Assembly (NCBI RefSeq): GCF_007655135.1
Contig: NC_045127.1
Location: 4,464,001-4,528,000 of the forward strand
Origin: Punica granatum
Lineage: Eukaryota > Streptophyta > Magnoliopsida > Myrtales > Lythraceae
DNA length: 64,000 nt
Direction of reading: 5' to 3'
Shown here piece after piece: positions 46,601-59,441 of the stretch (its first letter is position 1; each line of letters starts with the position of its first letter). The notes beneath the pieces are model-generated. The model saw only the letters and a program-made list of their open reading frames with translations. It was not told where the DNA came from and searched no databases. A program made the translations under genes and the position numbers.

Positions 46601-49458
46601 CGACAACAAACTGGAAGTTATGACGAGGCATTTTCCATGCATATGGAGTCGATGAAATTTAGTACTGAAATGATCAAAGAGTGGAGGGATGCTCTCACAA
46701 AGGTTGGGGCACTCAAAGGACGGGATTTAACCAGCAATGGGTAATTTTTATCTGTGCCATCTCCTCCTTGATTAGGCATAGTTAACATTATAAGTTTTTG
46801 CATCAGTTAGATATATAAAATATTTCCATTAAGCTTCTGACATGCCATTTTTACCCTCTACATATTCTAGGTATCAAGGAAAGGTAATAAGAGAGGTGGT
46901 ATCAGAGGTTCTTAAACAATTGAAGAAGCCATATCTTGATGTGACTAAAAACTTAGTAGGAATTGAAGATCATATGTACGAAGTCATGAAGTTGTTGGAG
47001 ATGGATGCACATGACGTAAAAGTGATCGGCATTTGTGGAATGGGTGGCATTGGCAAGACAACAATTGCCAAGTTCATCTACAACCATCTTCAGGATCAAT
47101 TTGACTACTGCAGCTTCCTCGATAATATTAGAGAAGCATCACTAGGGTCCAAGGGTTTAGAATCCTTGCAAAGTCGACTAATTTCTGATGTCTTGAGGAT
47201 AAAGTACAAAGAGATTGCTTATATTGATGCCGGAAAAGCAATGATAAAACGCAGTCTCTCTAACAAGAAAGTGCTTATTCTCCTTGATGATGTTGATCAG
47301 ACTAAGCAGCTCAATAATCTGGTGGGAGATGTTAGTTGGTTCGGCCGAGGAAGCAGAATTATCATCACGACACGAGAAGTCAATGCTCTTTGCATGTCCC
47401 ATGTTTTCAGCAATGTTCCGGAAAAAGGTGCCTTGTTATACGAAGTTAAGGAAATGCATCCACATAATGCCTTCCTACTCTTCTGCAAGCATGCATTCCG
47501 GCAGGACTTCCCGCTTCCTGACTTTGCTAGTCTCTCCTGGAAGATTGTAGAGGCCACTGGAAGGCTTCCTCTAGCTATTGTGGCTATAGGTTCTTTTCTA
47601 AGCTTCCAAAAGCAAAAGGGTGTGTGGGAAGAGGCATGGAAAAGTTTGAAGACCAGGATGGATATCCTAGACAAATTGAAAATTAGCTATGAAGCATTAA
47701 GTCGTGAACAGCGAGAGATCTTTTTGGATATTGCCTGTCTTTTTATTGGAATGGATAGTAGAATTTCAGTTCATGCGTGGAAAGCACGTGGGTTTTCACC
47801 GGAGACTACAATAGAAGACTTGATTTTAAGGTCCTTGATAAGAATTGGGGACAATAATGAGCTGTTGATGCACGATTTATATAGAGATCTTGGACGGGAA
47901 ATAATCCGACAAGAAAGCAATGGTTATTTAGAACGGCAAAGTAGGTTTTGGCACAATGAAGATGCCATAGAGGTTCTCCAGAATGAAATGGTACGCCATC
48001 ATTTAGTAGTATTACATGATTTATTCAATTTTGAAATAAGGATATTCCAGAACGTCTTTACTCGGAGTTGAATTTTCTGCCTTTTCTCGTTGAAACTAAT
48101 TCCAGTTCTCTATTGAACAGGGAAACAAGAATGTTAAAGCCATTCATTTGGATCACGGTATTCGGTCAGAGACGTATTGCTTCAGCCATCAGAAATTTAA
48201 AAAATTATCAAACCTTTGGTGTCTTGGATTAGGCAATTCAAATCTCCAGGGAAAATTTCAAGGGTGTTTAACCAGCATGAGATGGCTGAGTCATCATGGC
48301 CATGCCTTACTGAATATACCGTATGGCCTGAATCTGGAGAACTTAGTCGTTCTTGATTTATCAAAAAGCAATGTCAGCGAGAATTGGAATGGATGGAGCT
48401 CACTGAAGGTATTGACTATCTCAAACATGTTCCTTCATTTTCTCCTGTCATCAAGTGTGAGTCAAATACCAATCTTATCTAAATTTTCAATTCTCTTTTA
48501 GGAAGCTGGCAAGCTGGAAGTTCTTAACCTCAGTAGTTGCCATCAACTGACAAGCACTCCTAACTTCCCTGCGCTCCCGCGTATGAAGAGATTAATTCTT
48601 AAAGATTGCAGAAGACTTGCTGCTGTTGGCCCCTCGATTACTGAGCTAAAAGCTTTGGAGTTCTTGGACATGAGGAACTGTCCGAGCCTCGTGGATCTAC
48701 CCGAAGGGCTTGGTTCTCTGGCAGCATTAAGGGAGCTACATCTTGAAGGGAGCTCCATAAGAGAAGTACCTCTCTCAAGGAACATGGAAAATCTTGAAAT
48801 TCTCAGTGTCAAATCCTGCAAATCACTTTCTAGTCTCCCGTTGGTGGACTTACCAGTGAAGTTAACGAATTTGTTTCTGGATAACTGTGAGCTACTTGTG
48901 GTAATTCCACCCTGCATTGAACAGTTGCAGTCATTGACAAAGTTGAGCTTATCGCATACCTCTACTATTATCATACCAGAGACTATTGGAAGCCTGAGTA
49001 ATTTGGAAGTGCTCAAAATTGATCATTGCCCCATTAGGAATTTGCCAGATTCCCTATGGAAGTTGGAGAAGCTTGAAGTGATAAGTGCATCAGGATGTCT
49101 TAATTTGGCCGGAGAAATTCCATCCGAGCTTGGAAACCTGACCAGTCTGAGAATCATAAGACTGGATCGCACCATTGTGAGTGGAATTCCTTCGACCATC
49201 CAAAGGCTCACTAGTCTCCATACTCTCGATCTGAAGGAATGCAACAAGATAAGGACTCTTCCTAATCTTCCGACTAGTTTAGTCAATCTGAAAGTCACGT
49301 GTATGTCTTCTGTGACTGTCCCTAATCTATCAAACTTAGTTCACCTGAAAGAATTGGATATTTTGCTGCATAGCAAGAATGCCAAAGTTCCGAAAGACAT
49401 TGAGAAGTTTTTCAAGATTGAAAAGTTCTCAATTTCCATCAGACCAGCGTTTTCCTAA
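40627..49458 (+). CDS. Fused double immune receptor TIR-NB-LRR-TIR-NB-LRR (L6-like)
   Basis: Seven exons in one continuous frame: 40627-41576, 43686-44799, 44954-45241, 45341-46740, 46871-47990, 48121-48408 and 48502-49458, giving 2038 residues. Order: basic N-terminal region with an internal duplication (1-160), TIR1 (about 165-315), NB-ARC1 (GVGGIGKTT near 366, ILDDVD, GSRIIITARN), LRR1 (to about 1085), TIR2 (about 1100-1250, EYEVFLSFRGPDTR), NB-ARC2 (GMGGIGKTT near 1305, LLDDVD, GSRIIITT, GRLPLA near 1481, MHDLYRD near 1583) and LRR2. The exon plan is duplicated: NB exons are 1114 and 1120 bp, and the exons after them are both 288 bp. Exon 4 encodes LRR1 and TIR2 without a stop or a Met between them. 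Unit 1 has Met243 where TIRs have the catalytic Glu, GHTLSI for GLPLAI, and MPN for MHD; unit 2 has Glu1177 and normal motifs. TNLs detect pathogen effectors in the cytosol and signal through TIR NADase. Alternative: unit 1 is a decaying gene and only part of the transcript is used. Confidence 0.87.
40690..41107 (+). repeat. In-frame 240-bp tandem duplication in the first TNL exon
   Basis: Two coding units in register 80 codons apart: RLKKWRREHLPATYEAEG against RLKKRRRAHLAATDEAEG, and GINLSSAPSVTSQPRQRAPE occurring twice (residues 56-75 and 136-155). The second halves are nearly identical at DNA level, suggesting recent duplication. Each unit carries basic clusters (KKRK, KKRRR) like nuclear import signals. 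Confidence 0.88.
41577..43685 (+). other. Large first intron of the double TNL, with repeat insertions
   Basis: A 2.1-kb intron between the TIR1 and NB-ARC1 exons, while the equivalent intron of unit 2 is only 130 bp. AT-rich. It has an (ATAG)n run at about 42622-42640 and a Helitron-like 3' end (hairpin GCGCAATGCGC at 43288-43298, CTAG at 43310-43313). No open frame with a domain. The size difference suggests transposon insertion after the duplication. Confidence 0.65.
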
Positions 49459-52400
49459 GTAGATTGGCTAAGTACCCTTTCTCAGCACAAAGGGATTTTG
49501 CAACATTGAAGATACTGAAGGGCTTCAGTGGCTTTGAAATTCTCGGAAATATGGTACCTGAGAGGAGCAAAAGAGTATCATTTTTATGACACAACATGGA
49601 TCTTGCTGAGAGGGAGAAGGCTTTGTACATATATGGTAAAGTTAATTTGTGAAACAACACTTACATGGATGACCTATTATATATGTGCACGTGCATGTGT
49701 GTGCACGTGTATATAGTATTTGTTTTCAATTCTATCTTCGCAAGTTTTGTCTGACGATCTTTCATCTGTTGTAGATAGATGATGATGGATTATTGTACTT
49801 GTAGGTTCTGCGAAGAGGAAGCAGATGAAGTGAATATATGATACATGCTTTCGTCATTGGGTCTCATCTTTTGGCTCAGTTTCTCTCCGAATAATTGAAA
49901 TGCCGCGGGCCATGGCTGTGGGAGTTTGCCTGTCAGGACAGATCATCCTCAGGCCTTGAAATTTGTCATGTTAAAGACATGTTCATTGTGTGATTCATAG
50001 AAGGTCTGCTTCCAAATTCTTTTCAAGAATCCTTTTTCCTTAAATATGTCTGTTTTTTGAGACCCAAGATCCGACAGTGGTTTGCAGCCCCAGTACTCAC
50101 AGCAAAGCAAGGACTTGAGTCAGGAAGATGCTGAGATGGTCGGGAAATATCTACCAATCTGTTAGTACCTTTGACATCCATCGTCAGTTCCTCTATGAGA
50201 TCATACTTCGTGCCGACTTCAGCACCTTGGGGATGATAGAGAGAGGTTGTGCTTCTCTTTGTACGGTAGGTATTCAAATGTTGTCAACATAATGCGATGA
50301 GGGGCAAGAACACCGATAGCCATCCCAACTGATCTATCTTTAGCTTAGGAGTTAGGATTCACCAGACTGTTCTAGAGAATTCCTTGCCCTGTTTCGATTG
50401 TTTCTAGAGATTCTGGTGCTTGGATCTTATATAAATCTAGTGGTTTATTTACAATTTTTAGTTAATAGGCGATGAGATTGTAGCATAGCACATTTGACAA
50501 TTAAAAAGTGACGACGCTGCTGAGTGCAGGCTGCCTTATTTTCATTTCCTCTGATGGTAGGTCAAAGTGATGCTGTTCGTTTTTCTCATGAACTCTCCTT
50601 GGGAGGATAGGAAGTTCAGTTCAGCGGAGGCTCGAGAGGAAATGAGTGGCCACAGGCGAAATGCGGGAATCGAATCAGCCTGTAGCTCTTCTGTTAAGAG
50701 GCCATGGACTGCTCAGAGGAACACGAGATCTAGGGATGGAATTTAATGCAATATGCCTGGTCCTTTTTGTTCAGGACCCGAATGGAGCTGATGTGCCGGC
50801 AGGTATATACAGGCATAACCGCATTGCGGAAAATTCTATGTTATGCAGGTCCTATCGAATAGCCGAACCACCTTCAGGTTACTCTTGACAAACAAGCGCC
50901 GTCAAGATAGCCGGAGCTCTCAGCCTGGAAGTGAACTTGTCCTGCTTTTACAAATTAATTTGAACTTAGTGATTTGGCGACTCGCGCGATTAATGCAATG
51001 GAATATATAAGAACGTATAAGAGTTCAAGTTATATCTGTTGGGTCGGTCCAACTAAATTCATGAATCATTAAAAAATAGATGAGTTTGGTGCACCCTTTT
51101 TCAATCCTCCCCCAACTTCCTAGCTATGATAATATTAATACCCGTCATCAAACAAATCCATAGTACACGAAGCTTAAAAATAATCATAATAGTAAAAGTT
51201 AGGTGGCTATAATATATACATATATATATATATATATATATGTATGCATTATGTAGTGGTATACATAAATTGATGTGTATCCTCCTCGTGGACCAAAGCT
51301 ATTAGAACCCCTCACCAAATGCAATATCCATTGGATCAGGAAAAGTCCGGACCACATTTTTTAATTCCTTTTATTGTACTGTACGCTAATTTATTCATTT
51401 ATTTCTAATGTTGTAGTGTAGATATATTGCCCAGAAAAATAGAATTTTGTTGAATTTTTTATACTCTTGTTTAATGGAGCAATATTTTCCAAGGTTTAAA
51501 TCATAATATATATATATATATATATATTAACATAAAGGATATACCTAACGAATTTCGTCCTATTGGTAGTTAACGGGTCGCATACGAGAATATAGTAGGA
51601 TGCTTTTGTATTTACTCAGTTATATATTTTCGGTGTCTATCTGATATTCGAAAAATCTAACGGGCCTCAATTAATTCAGTTCGAACTCGATCCGCTCATT
51701 AAAAAAGTAAAATTCTCACAACATGGATTTTCTCTTTTTATAAGACTCTAACCAGATATTTTATTTAAGGGGAACGAGTGTCAAATTACTTGAACCAACC
51801 TATATTGGTTACTTATTTATTTTTCATTTAATATATGTCATAATTATTTCATGCATGTCCCTTATATATTAGTTTTCATATCTATTAACATGAACGCACT
51901 TTTATTGAAGAAGAGAAAATGATCGATATCATGTTTTCATCCATCAGATGGATTATTCATCACTCCTAGAATATCAGACGTAGAGATTTGACTACGTAGA
52001 TTTTTAACGATATGCATGATTGATTACGAAGATAACTCCATGTCAACTTTTAAACTAGTTAGTTGTGAGAACTGAACTTTCACCTACTTTCTCATTTGAA
52101 AGGGAAGCCATGCCATCGTGAAAACCTAGAAGTTTTATTATTATAATTATAATTATAATTTTGCACATAAAAGACACTAATTTTTCCACGCATGCATTGC
52201 ATGGAAATGGCTGCTACTGTTTTGAAATTCGAAAACAGCAGGCTCGACACTAACACACTTTTTTTCTTTTTTCTTTTTTTGACAATTTCATGGAACCTTT
52301 CAAGTTTCAAAAGAAGGAAATTGACTGACTTTTTTTTTTAAAAAAATTCCATAATGTAATGTTATTTAATATTTCAATAAAGAGACGGTTTTTGTTAAGT

Positions 52401-54732
52401 CTCCAAAACAATTTTCTAAATAGCGTCGAAAAACTTTTCAATTATAAGAGAGATTCGCGTGCTTAATATAATATAATAGGAATTTTGAATAAATTGGTGC
52501 GAATAATTCCATCACACCAAGAGTATTAAACTTTAAACCTTTTGATTATTAGACGAGAGCGTACACCATTGCGTTACACGCTATTTAATAAGCATCGAAT
52601 ATTACATTACTCGCATGGAAATTGAAAGCGTATATATATATATACACACATATATATAACATCTAATTTATGGTATCTAGCCAAAAAAAAAAAGACATCT
52701 AATTTATGGTGTCACCATCAACCAACTTCTTCATCACGTAAGGAAAAGTTAGGGGTTCTTCATCGACGACAATGCCCGGGGAGTGGACTTATAACTACCC
52801 TATATGCTATATCGACAATCGTATTCCAATAGGCCGGTTGATTGAGAAGGAAGATTGACTGAACAAACATTATATATTTATTATATATACTATGATTCTT
52901 GCATAATTTACTAAATCATATCATCAACATCCTCCACGCACATGTCACACAATATATACATATACATGTATATATTTACATGGAAATGCTGCTGTAATAT
53001 TAGAAAATTACTTAGGAAAAGGAAAGGGGGTTTGAGTAATATATCTGTCACCATGATGGTGCTTACTGCTTAGAACTAACCTTTTTTTAAAAAAAATAAA
53101 AATAAATTGTGGATTCTTGGCCTTTATTCCAAAAGCTATTTGATCTAGATCTACCAATCAAAGGGCTCCATATGTTCAGATCCATTGTGTCAGATAAACA
53201 TGGGATCAGTTTAACCTTTTCCCTTTATTGCTAGGAATGTATCCAACACACATAGACATAGCATAAAGAAATGTAGAATAAATTAAAATAAATTAAAATA
53301 AAGAAAACTATGTTCCATGCTGCCCCGCCAACAAGATTAACATATAATCGTCCAATAATCATCATGATGACTCATTTTTACTGTCAAATCCCACGAACAA
53401 CCAGTCACATGTAATCTCTTCTTCTTCATTAATGTTTACCGGGAATGAAAAATGCCATGATTGATAAATATGTTAGTGGGCAAATCTATATCAGTTAGAG
53501 TGAGAAAGAAGAAAGGAAGAAAAAGGGTTAGAGATCTAATTAAATTGTGAATATCTATATCTATATATATATATATATATGTCATGTTAATTTTGTCACT
53601 TAATTATAGCATGGTAGGCATGGGCATCGTAGGATTGAAAATTACATGGTAGATTTTTCTCACTCGTCGATAAATAGAGAGAGTTGAACCAATTAATGGG
53701 CGAATTAATGGGTGATATATATATATATATATATATATAGAGAATATCTAAGATGGTATTGTTTAAACGATATTTCAAATTGGCTTTGTTTTGAACGATT
53801 TCTTGCTCTAAAGTCTAAAGTCAGATTCAGTACTATCCGATGATGCAAGACTACTTAATTACAAGCCGGATAATTTTACTAATTCTTGATTGAACCATCC
53901 GATGCCCATTTTTACAATATTTTCATCGAAGTAAATTTAGAAAAGAGTTAAGTCGACGAATATGGTCTCTTTGATATATATCGACATCAATGATCTACTC
54001 ACAACATATATGCTTGTCGCTACTAATCATAACCTGAAAGTAATGATGAACGTAAGCATATTACCGATCTCTGTCACACTTTTATTTTCCGTAAACTGGT
54101 CGAAAAAAGAAATTCATTAAGCAGACGCTTGATGTTCGTGGATTAACGTATTATCTTTCTTAATTAATATCTTAATAGGGTCTAATATTCTCGAAGCAAA
54201 TAAATAAAACCATGCTATATATGTCTGGCTATTGAGTGTTCGCTGTCCCATAATAAGAATCACATTAATTCCCGAGTCCAAAAATTGCTTTCTTCCTCAT
54301 CTCAAAATCAACAGCACGTCACAAGATGCCCGTGCCCTGTGCAAGTAGACAAGGATCCATCACCATAATCAAAATTATATTATTATTTTCAAGATTTTTT
54401 AAATTTTACGAATAAATAAATAAATAGATAAGAGGAACCACAGAATTCCAAATATGCCCTCACAAATTAATGGCCAAAGTTCGATTTGGCATTTTCCTAC
54501 TTAGACCTATTCCAATTAATATAAATTTGCCAATTGACCGGACTGCCCATCGCTTTGTAAAAGTCACCCAGGCGGCAATCCGGACTACCTTGATACCGTG
54601 CACAAAATTACAGAGAGAAATACTGAACCCGATCGACACAATACGAGTACGCCGAAACAAAACTAGCCCGATTCAACCCACTTTAGTGTGGATAAAATTG
54701 TAATCTTAATTCGACACGAATTATCATACGAA

Positions 54733-54763
<31 letters not shown>

Positions 54764-54994
54764 GCGCGTGTATATATAGTGGGGGAGAAAGTACCGGTCA
54801 ACCGTCTCCTCTTATCCCCTCTGCTTTTATCTGTAGCACAGTGACTGCTTCTCTTTCTCTCTTTCTGTGGCTCTTTGGTTTGTCAAAAGAGACCGAACAG
54901 ACATTCTAAGAAGACACGGCAAAGACTATGCAGAAACTACAAGAAGAAAAAGAAGCCTCCCCAGCAGCCTTTTCGGTGATCCATAGCCTCCGAT
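49459..54994. other. AT-rich gene-poor region with microsatellites
   Basis: I see no gene in these 5.5 kb. (AT)n or TATA microsatellites lie at about 51218-51241, 51507-51530, 52631-52645, 53561-53580, 53716-53739 and 54734-54757. ATTATAATTATAATTATAATT lies near 52138. Open frames (50646-50888, 52092-52310, 54460-54660) have no recognisable domains. Confidence 0.6.
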
Positions 54995-57542
54995 ATGGCT
55001 CGTGAGCTCGTACGGGAAGCCGCCGGGAAGATGACCAAGCTGTGCCGGAGGGTCGTCCAGGTCGACCTGATCAGGTGGAGGATAATCAGGCGGGTTGCGG
55101 TTGTCCGGGACTTCTTCCGGTTCATATGGGAGCAGCTCGTGGCGTGCTCCACGGGGCGGCCGGCTGCAAGGTACCGGCGGCTCGCCCGCCGCCGCAGCCC
55201 CGCCTCTCTGCTGCAGGAGGCCGGCAGCTCAGGCTCAGGACTGGAAGGGACTTCCCCGAGGGTCGACGATGGGTTCGAGTCGGATTCGGATTTGGTTCCC
55301 CTGAAGATCAGTTTGTTGGGCGATGGGCAGATTGGCAAAACAAGCTTTGTGGTATGCAATTAATCCCAATTTTCTGAAACAAGGAAAAAAAAATATATAT
55401 ATATATATATTTGTTTTTGTGATTGGGGGAAAAAAGTGTTTTTGCAATTTTTATTCTTCTTTCATTTTGTTTTCTCGAGTAATAACATAATTAATTAAAT
55501 GGTGTTATTTTTTTAATTTTTTTTGGGGTTATTTTTGTTTGAAGATTAAGTATGTGGGAGATGAGCAGGAGAAGAGGAGCCTGCAAATGGCAGGATTGAA
55601 TCTGATGGACAAAACATTAGTTGTCCAAGGTGCTAAGATTTCTTTTAGCATTTGGGATGTTGGAGGTCAGTCCAATTGATTGTCTCATAATTAATTCGGG
55701 TACCAAAATTTCATTTTCCACCAAATCGACTCGAGCGCTTCTGCATGGTTCCGCACTAAAAGGTATTAATGTAGGTGACAACAAGTCGAGCAATCATCTA
55801 CCAATAGCTTGCAAGGATGCAGTGGCAATTTTGTTTATGTTCGATCTCACGAGTCGTTGTACGCTAAACAGGTAAATATATAATTTATATATACGCACAT
55901 AAAAATCTCTCTTATTTTGAAGTAAAATTTTCCGTAGCTAGTAATTGAATCTGTGCGGATTTGCAGTGTTATTGAGTGGTATAAGCAAGCAAGGAAGTGG
56001 AACCAGGTATGCTACAAATTGAAATTGCAGTTTATGTTATTCATTGATTTGGAATTACATCTAAGTTTTTTTTTTTTTTTTTTGCCAATTATTCTTTTCT
56101 TTTTGCTTGAGTAATATGTCCAAAAGGAAAAGTTAGAATGCACCGTCCAAAGGTCTGAAGTGCTAATCAAACCTCTTTCAAAATCAAAGATTCTATGATT
56201 TTTCCTTGCTAAAAGGGTTAAAGCAAAACTCAATTATGGTCTATGAGACTTGCTGCTTTTCCCATGCATAGTTTTTTTTTTTTGTTAAGAGAAGCCATTT
56301 ATTTGCACACATTATGTAACTGAATGAGAATATAGGCGTATATAATATGAATTTTTAAGAGTATGTTTGGATTCACAATAATTTTCGACTCGACTCAACT
56401 CAACTCAACTTCACTTATCTTCAATTCAACATCACAATCATTACTTTTTTTATTTTTAAAATATTTTTAACCATTCAATTCAATTTTTAATATTAAATTC
56501 TCTAAACTATTCATTACTTTTTCACAATTCAACAACACAATCATTACTTAATTATTATTTTCTCTCAATTATTTATTATTTTTTCACACTTTTTCTCATA
56601 ATTCAACAATACAATCATTACAAACCAATTAAAATCAAAACTCAACTCAACTCAACTCTCAATCCAAACACACCCTAACGATTTGCTAATATTCCCTTCG
56701 AGAAAGCCCCGGTAGTATGTAATTAACCATGCAGGAATCAATTAAGCATTTTAACCGAACGTCCTACTCTATTTTATATGTTTTCTTTAAAACCAATACA
56801 AAGGGGGGAAAAAACGAAAAGAAAGAAAAAGAAAGCCCTACAGCAGCATGACTTCAGATTTAAGAATTGTTACGTAATTAAGTAGGGGTGTTGGTGGATG
56901 AGAAATGATGCAACTTCTATTTTATTCAATTTGTTGTTGAATTTTAAATGCTATTATTATTTTTATTATTAGGATTTATTATAGTTGGTCCTACATTTTT
57001 TATTTTCTCTGCACATGAATATTTGTTTCCTGTTGTTGAACCATCTGCAGACTGCAATTCCAGTATTAATCGGGACCAAGTTCGATGATTTTGTTAGACT
57101 TCCCCCAGATTTGCAGTGGACGATCGTTACACAGGTAATGACATCGTGATCACAATCTGATCATTTCGCTTGAGTACATTCCTCTAATTGATTTTTTTTT
57201 TAATGAGATGTAGGCCCTTTAAAAATAAAATAAAATAAAATTCTTCCACCGCTCGAATATGAAGAATTGATCACTCTTGCTTGAACAATATCCTTATTAA
57301 AAGATTTGTTGGGAGTCTCCAGATAGTGAATTTGCTTCCCAATACTTGATATTTGTTTCTTTCGTATTTAAACACAGGCTCGGGCTTATGCTAAAGCAAT
57401 GAAGGCGACGCTATTTTTCTCGAGCACGACACACAACATAAACGTGAACAAGATATTCAAGTTCATCATGGCCAAGCTATTTAACTTGCCTTGGACAGTG
57501 GAGAGGAACTTGACAATCGGAGAACCCATCGTAGATTTCTGA
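54995..57542 (+). CDS. SGP1: Septum-promoting GTPase homologue (Spg1/Tem1-like)
   Basis: Six exons: 54995-55351, 55545-55665, 55775-55871, 55967-56006, 57051-57134 and 57378-57542 (287 aa). A plant-specific N-terminus (MARELVREAAGKMTKLCRRV, Arg-rich, then a Ser/Gly/acidic linker) precedes a small GTPase domain. The P-loop is LLGDGQIGKTSFV. KYVGDEQEKR and MDKTLVVQGAKI cover the switch region. Other parts are the DxxG element SIWDVGGD, AILFMFDLTSRCTLNSV, WYKQARKWNQ, IPVLIGTKFDDF (G4) and a C-terminal KATLFFSSTTHNINVNKIFKFIMAKLF. Yeast Spg1/Tem1 starts the septation/mitotic-exit signal; plant SGP1 binds MAP4K-type kinases and can replace Spg1 in fission yeast. Intron 4 (1.04 kb) holds a MITE. 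It sits next to tryptophan synthase beta, as TSB1 and SGP1 do in Arabidopsis, from memory. Confidence 0.93.
56365..56669. mobile_element. MITE, family 1, copy c, in SGP1 intron 4
   Basis: Terminal inverted repeats GTTTGGATT (56365-56373) and AATCCAAAC (56661-56669), with CTCAACTCAACTCAA tracts just inside both ends. The interior shares ACAATTCAACAACACAATCATTACTT and TTTCTCATAATTCAACAATACAATCATTAC phrases with 15791-16119. Confidence 0.8.
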
Positions 57543-59359
57543 GCAGGCAAAAACATGTATCAATGTACTGTTTGCGTACATATCTTACAGCCCAGAAGGT
57601 TGAAGGAGGGAAAAAAAGGAGAAATTTAATTAAATAAAACTAGTATAATTTCTTTTTCTTTGACAAATGTACAGTAAGAAAAAAAGGGTAATTTCGTATT
57701 TCCCTTTTCTATTATGCTCGTCTACTTAATTGAAGTTTTCTCCACATTTTCTCCAAGAGATTTGGGCATATTTGACGAACAAACACAAAGATCGAGTATA
57801 CAAAATGAAAATAAATTCACTTTCTTGATTTATTGGACACGTTAAATTGAGAGCGAAATGGAGAGACGAAACGGGAGAGATAGGTCATGAATGGTTATCA
57901 TTTAAATTTACCATGCTAATCTTCATCCAAATGGTCGTGTTTGTTCAAAAATGCATATAATTGGCATTTTCTAATAAGGTGATTATAAAGCGAGCTTACG
58001 GCTTCTAAGAGAAAAAATTACATTACACTAAATAGTAAATACTTAATAACAGAGTTATGTCCCCTTCTGGTCGATGCTTTTTCTCAAATTTATTTTTTTA
58101 TTGGTTTTATTTTTATTAGTGTTAATTAAGAATTCTCATTTATATATTCCTCATTTGATTTCTTCTCTTCCTAGGCCCTACAAATAATCTCAAAAGAATA
58201 TACGTCTTGTACATAAATTAAATTTAAATTATCATAATTTTACCTTTTGCACTTCAGATTCATTTATTTGTTATTTTAAATTTTGGCCATAGCATCTCGG
58301 ATTTTATTAATGCACAGTTTGCACATAAAGTTGCAATTCCATAAAATAATTATTTTAAATATTTTCTCATCTAAAACTACATAACATATAAATAAATTCC
58401 CTTGCTAAACGAGATACACCTCCTGTGTTTTCACGTGGCATAATTAGTATGTATCCAAATATGGTTTTTAGGACTTGCCTATATTTGATTAATTAACTAA
58501 CTAGAGTAATTAATTTTTGATAAACTCAAATATGATTTTTTCGAGTAAGTACACACTACAACACCAAAATATCTCTATTTTCTTAAATTCACCTGCCAAA
58601 ACTATTTGTACCTACAAATTTGGTAAGTCTGAAATTATCAAGTGATCTCAATGTTATCCTACATTCATATTAACTTATATATATATATATATATAGATTA
58701 ATGAAAAATAAGAAATCGTCTCCAAACGTAGAATGGGCGAAATTTTCACATAATGAATGTTTATTTTCTAAAAATTCTCGTGAATCTCATATTTTTAGAT
58801 GTAGTAAATACAACTTCTCAATTAAATAATCTAAAGTGGTCTGTTGAATGCACTATGTAAAATGGAAATGAAATTTGAAGCAAAGGTCACATAGCATATG
58901 AGCACAAAACAATTCTTTTTCAATTTTGTTTTGTATGAATATACTAAAAATGAAAAAAAAATCTCGTTTGTCTTGGAATATTTATAATGCTTCTTTTTTG
59001 CTACGAGATATTTTATAATCCTAGCGGTAACTGATAACAATTATTGCAATTTCTTTTTTTATGCACAAACGACATAATTTTCACGAAAATCACATAGATT
59101 GCCCCTATTAATTTATATTTATATTTAGAGAGAGATAAGTCGGAATGAGAATTTTATTTCATCCATCAGATGGATTTTTAACGACATACACACACACACA
59201 CATATGTAACTGCTTACGACATATACATACATATATATATGTATGATTGTTAGATTTACCATTTAATTTTTTTTACAATTAATACGTGCTCATATTACAT
59301 GCAATGCCAAGTGCCAACATTGCCACATTTACAAAATCTGATTAAATATTTTACCAAAA
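57543..59359. other. Intergenic region between SGP1 and tryptophan synthase beta
   Basis: AT-rich. A TATA microsatellite at about 58677-58695 and CA/TA repeats near 59187-59240. No gene recognised. Confidence 0.55.
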
Positions 59360-59441
59360 ATGGAAAAAATCACTACATATAAAAAAATGACTGTTCTCTT
59401 CTTCCAAATCTCCTCCCCTGTCTATTTCCTGCATCTCTGTC

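Noticed and set aside
50646..50888. 80-codon frame after the TNL gene, considered as a further small gene
   Set aside because: No similarity that I recognise and no supporting signals; short frames of this size are expected by chance.
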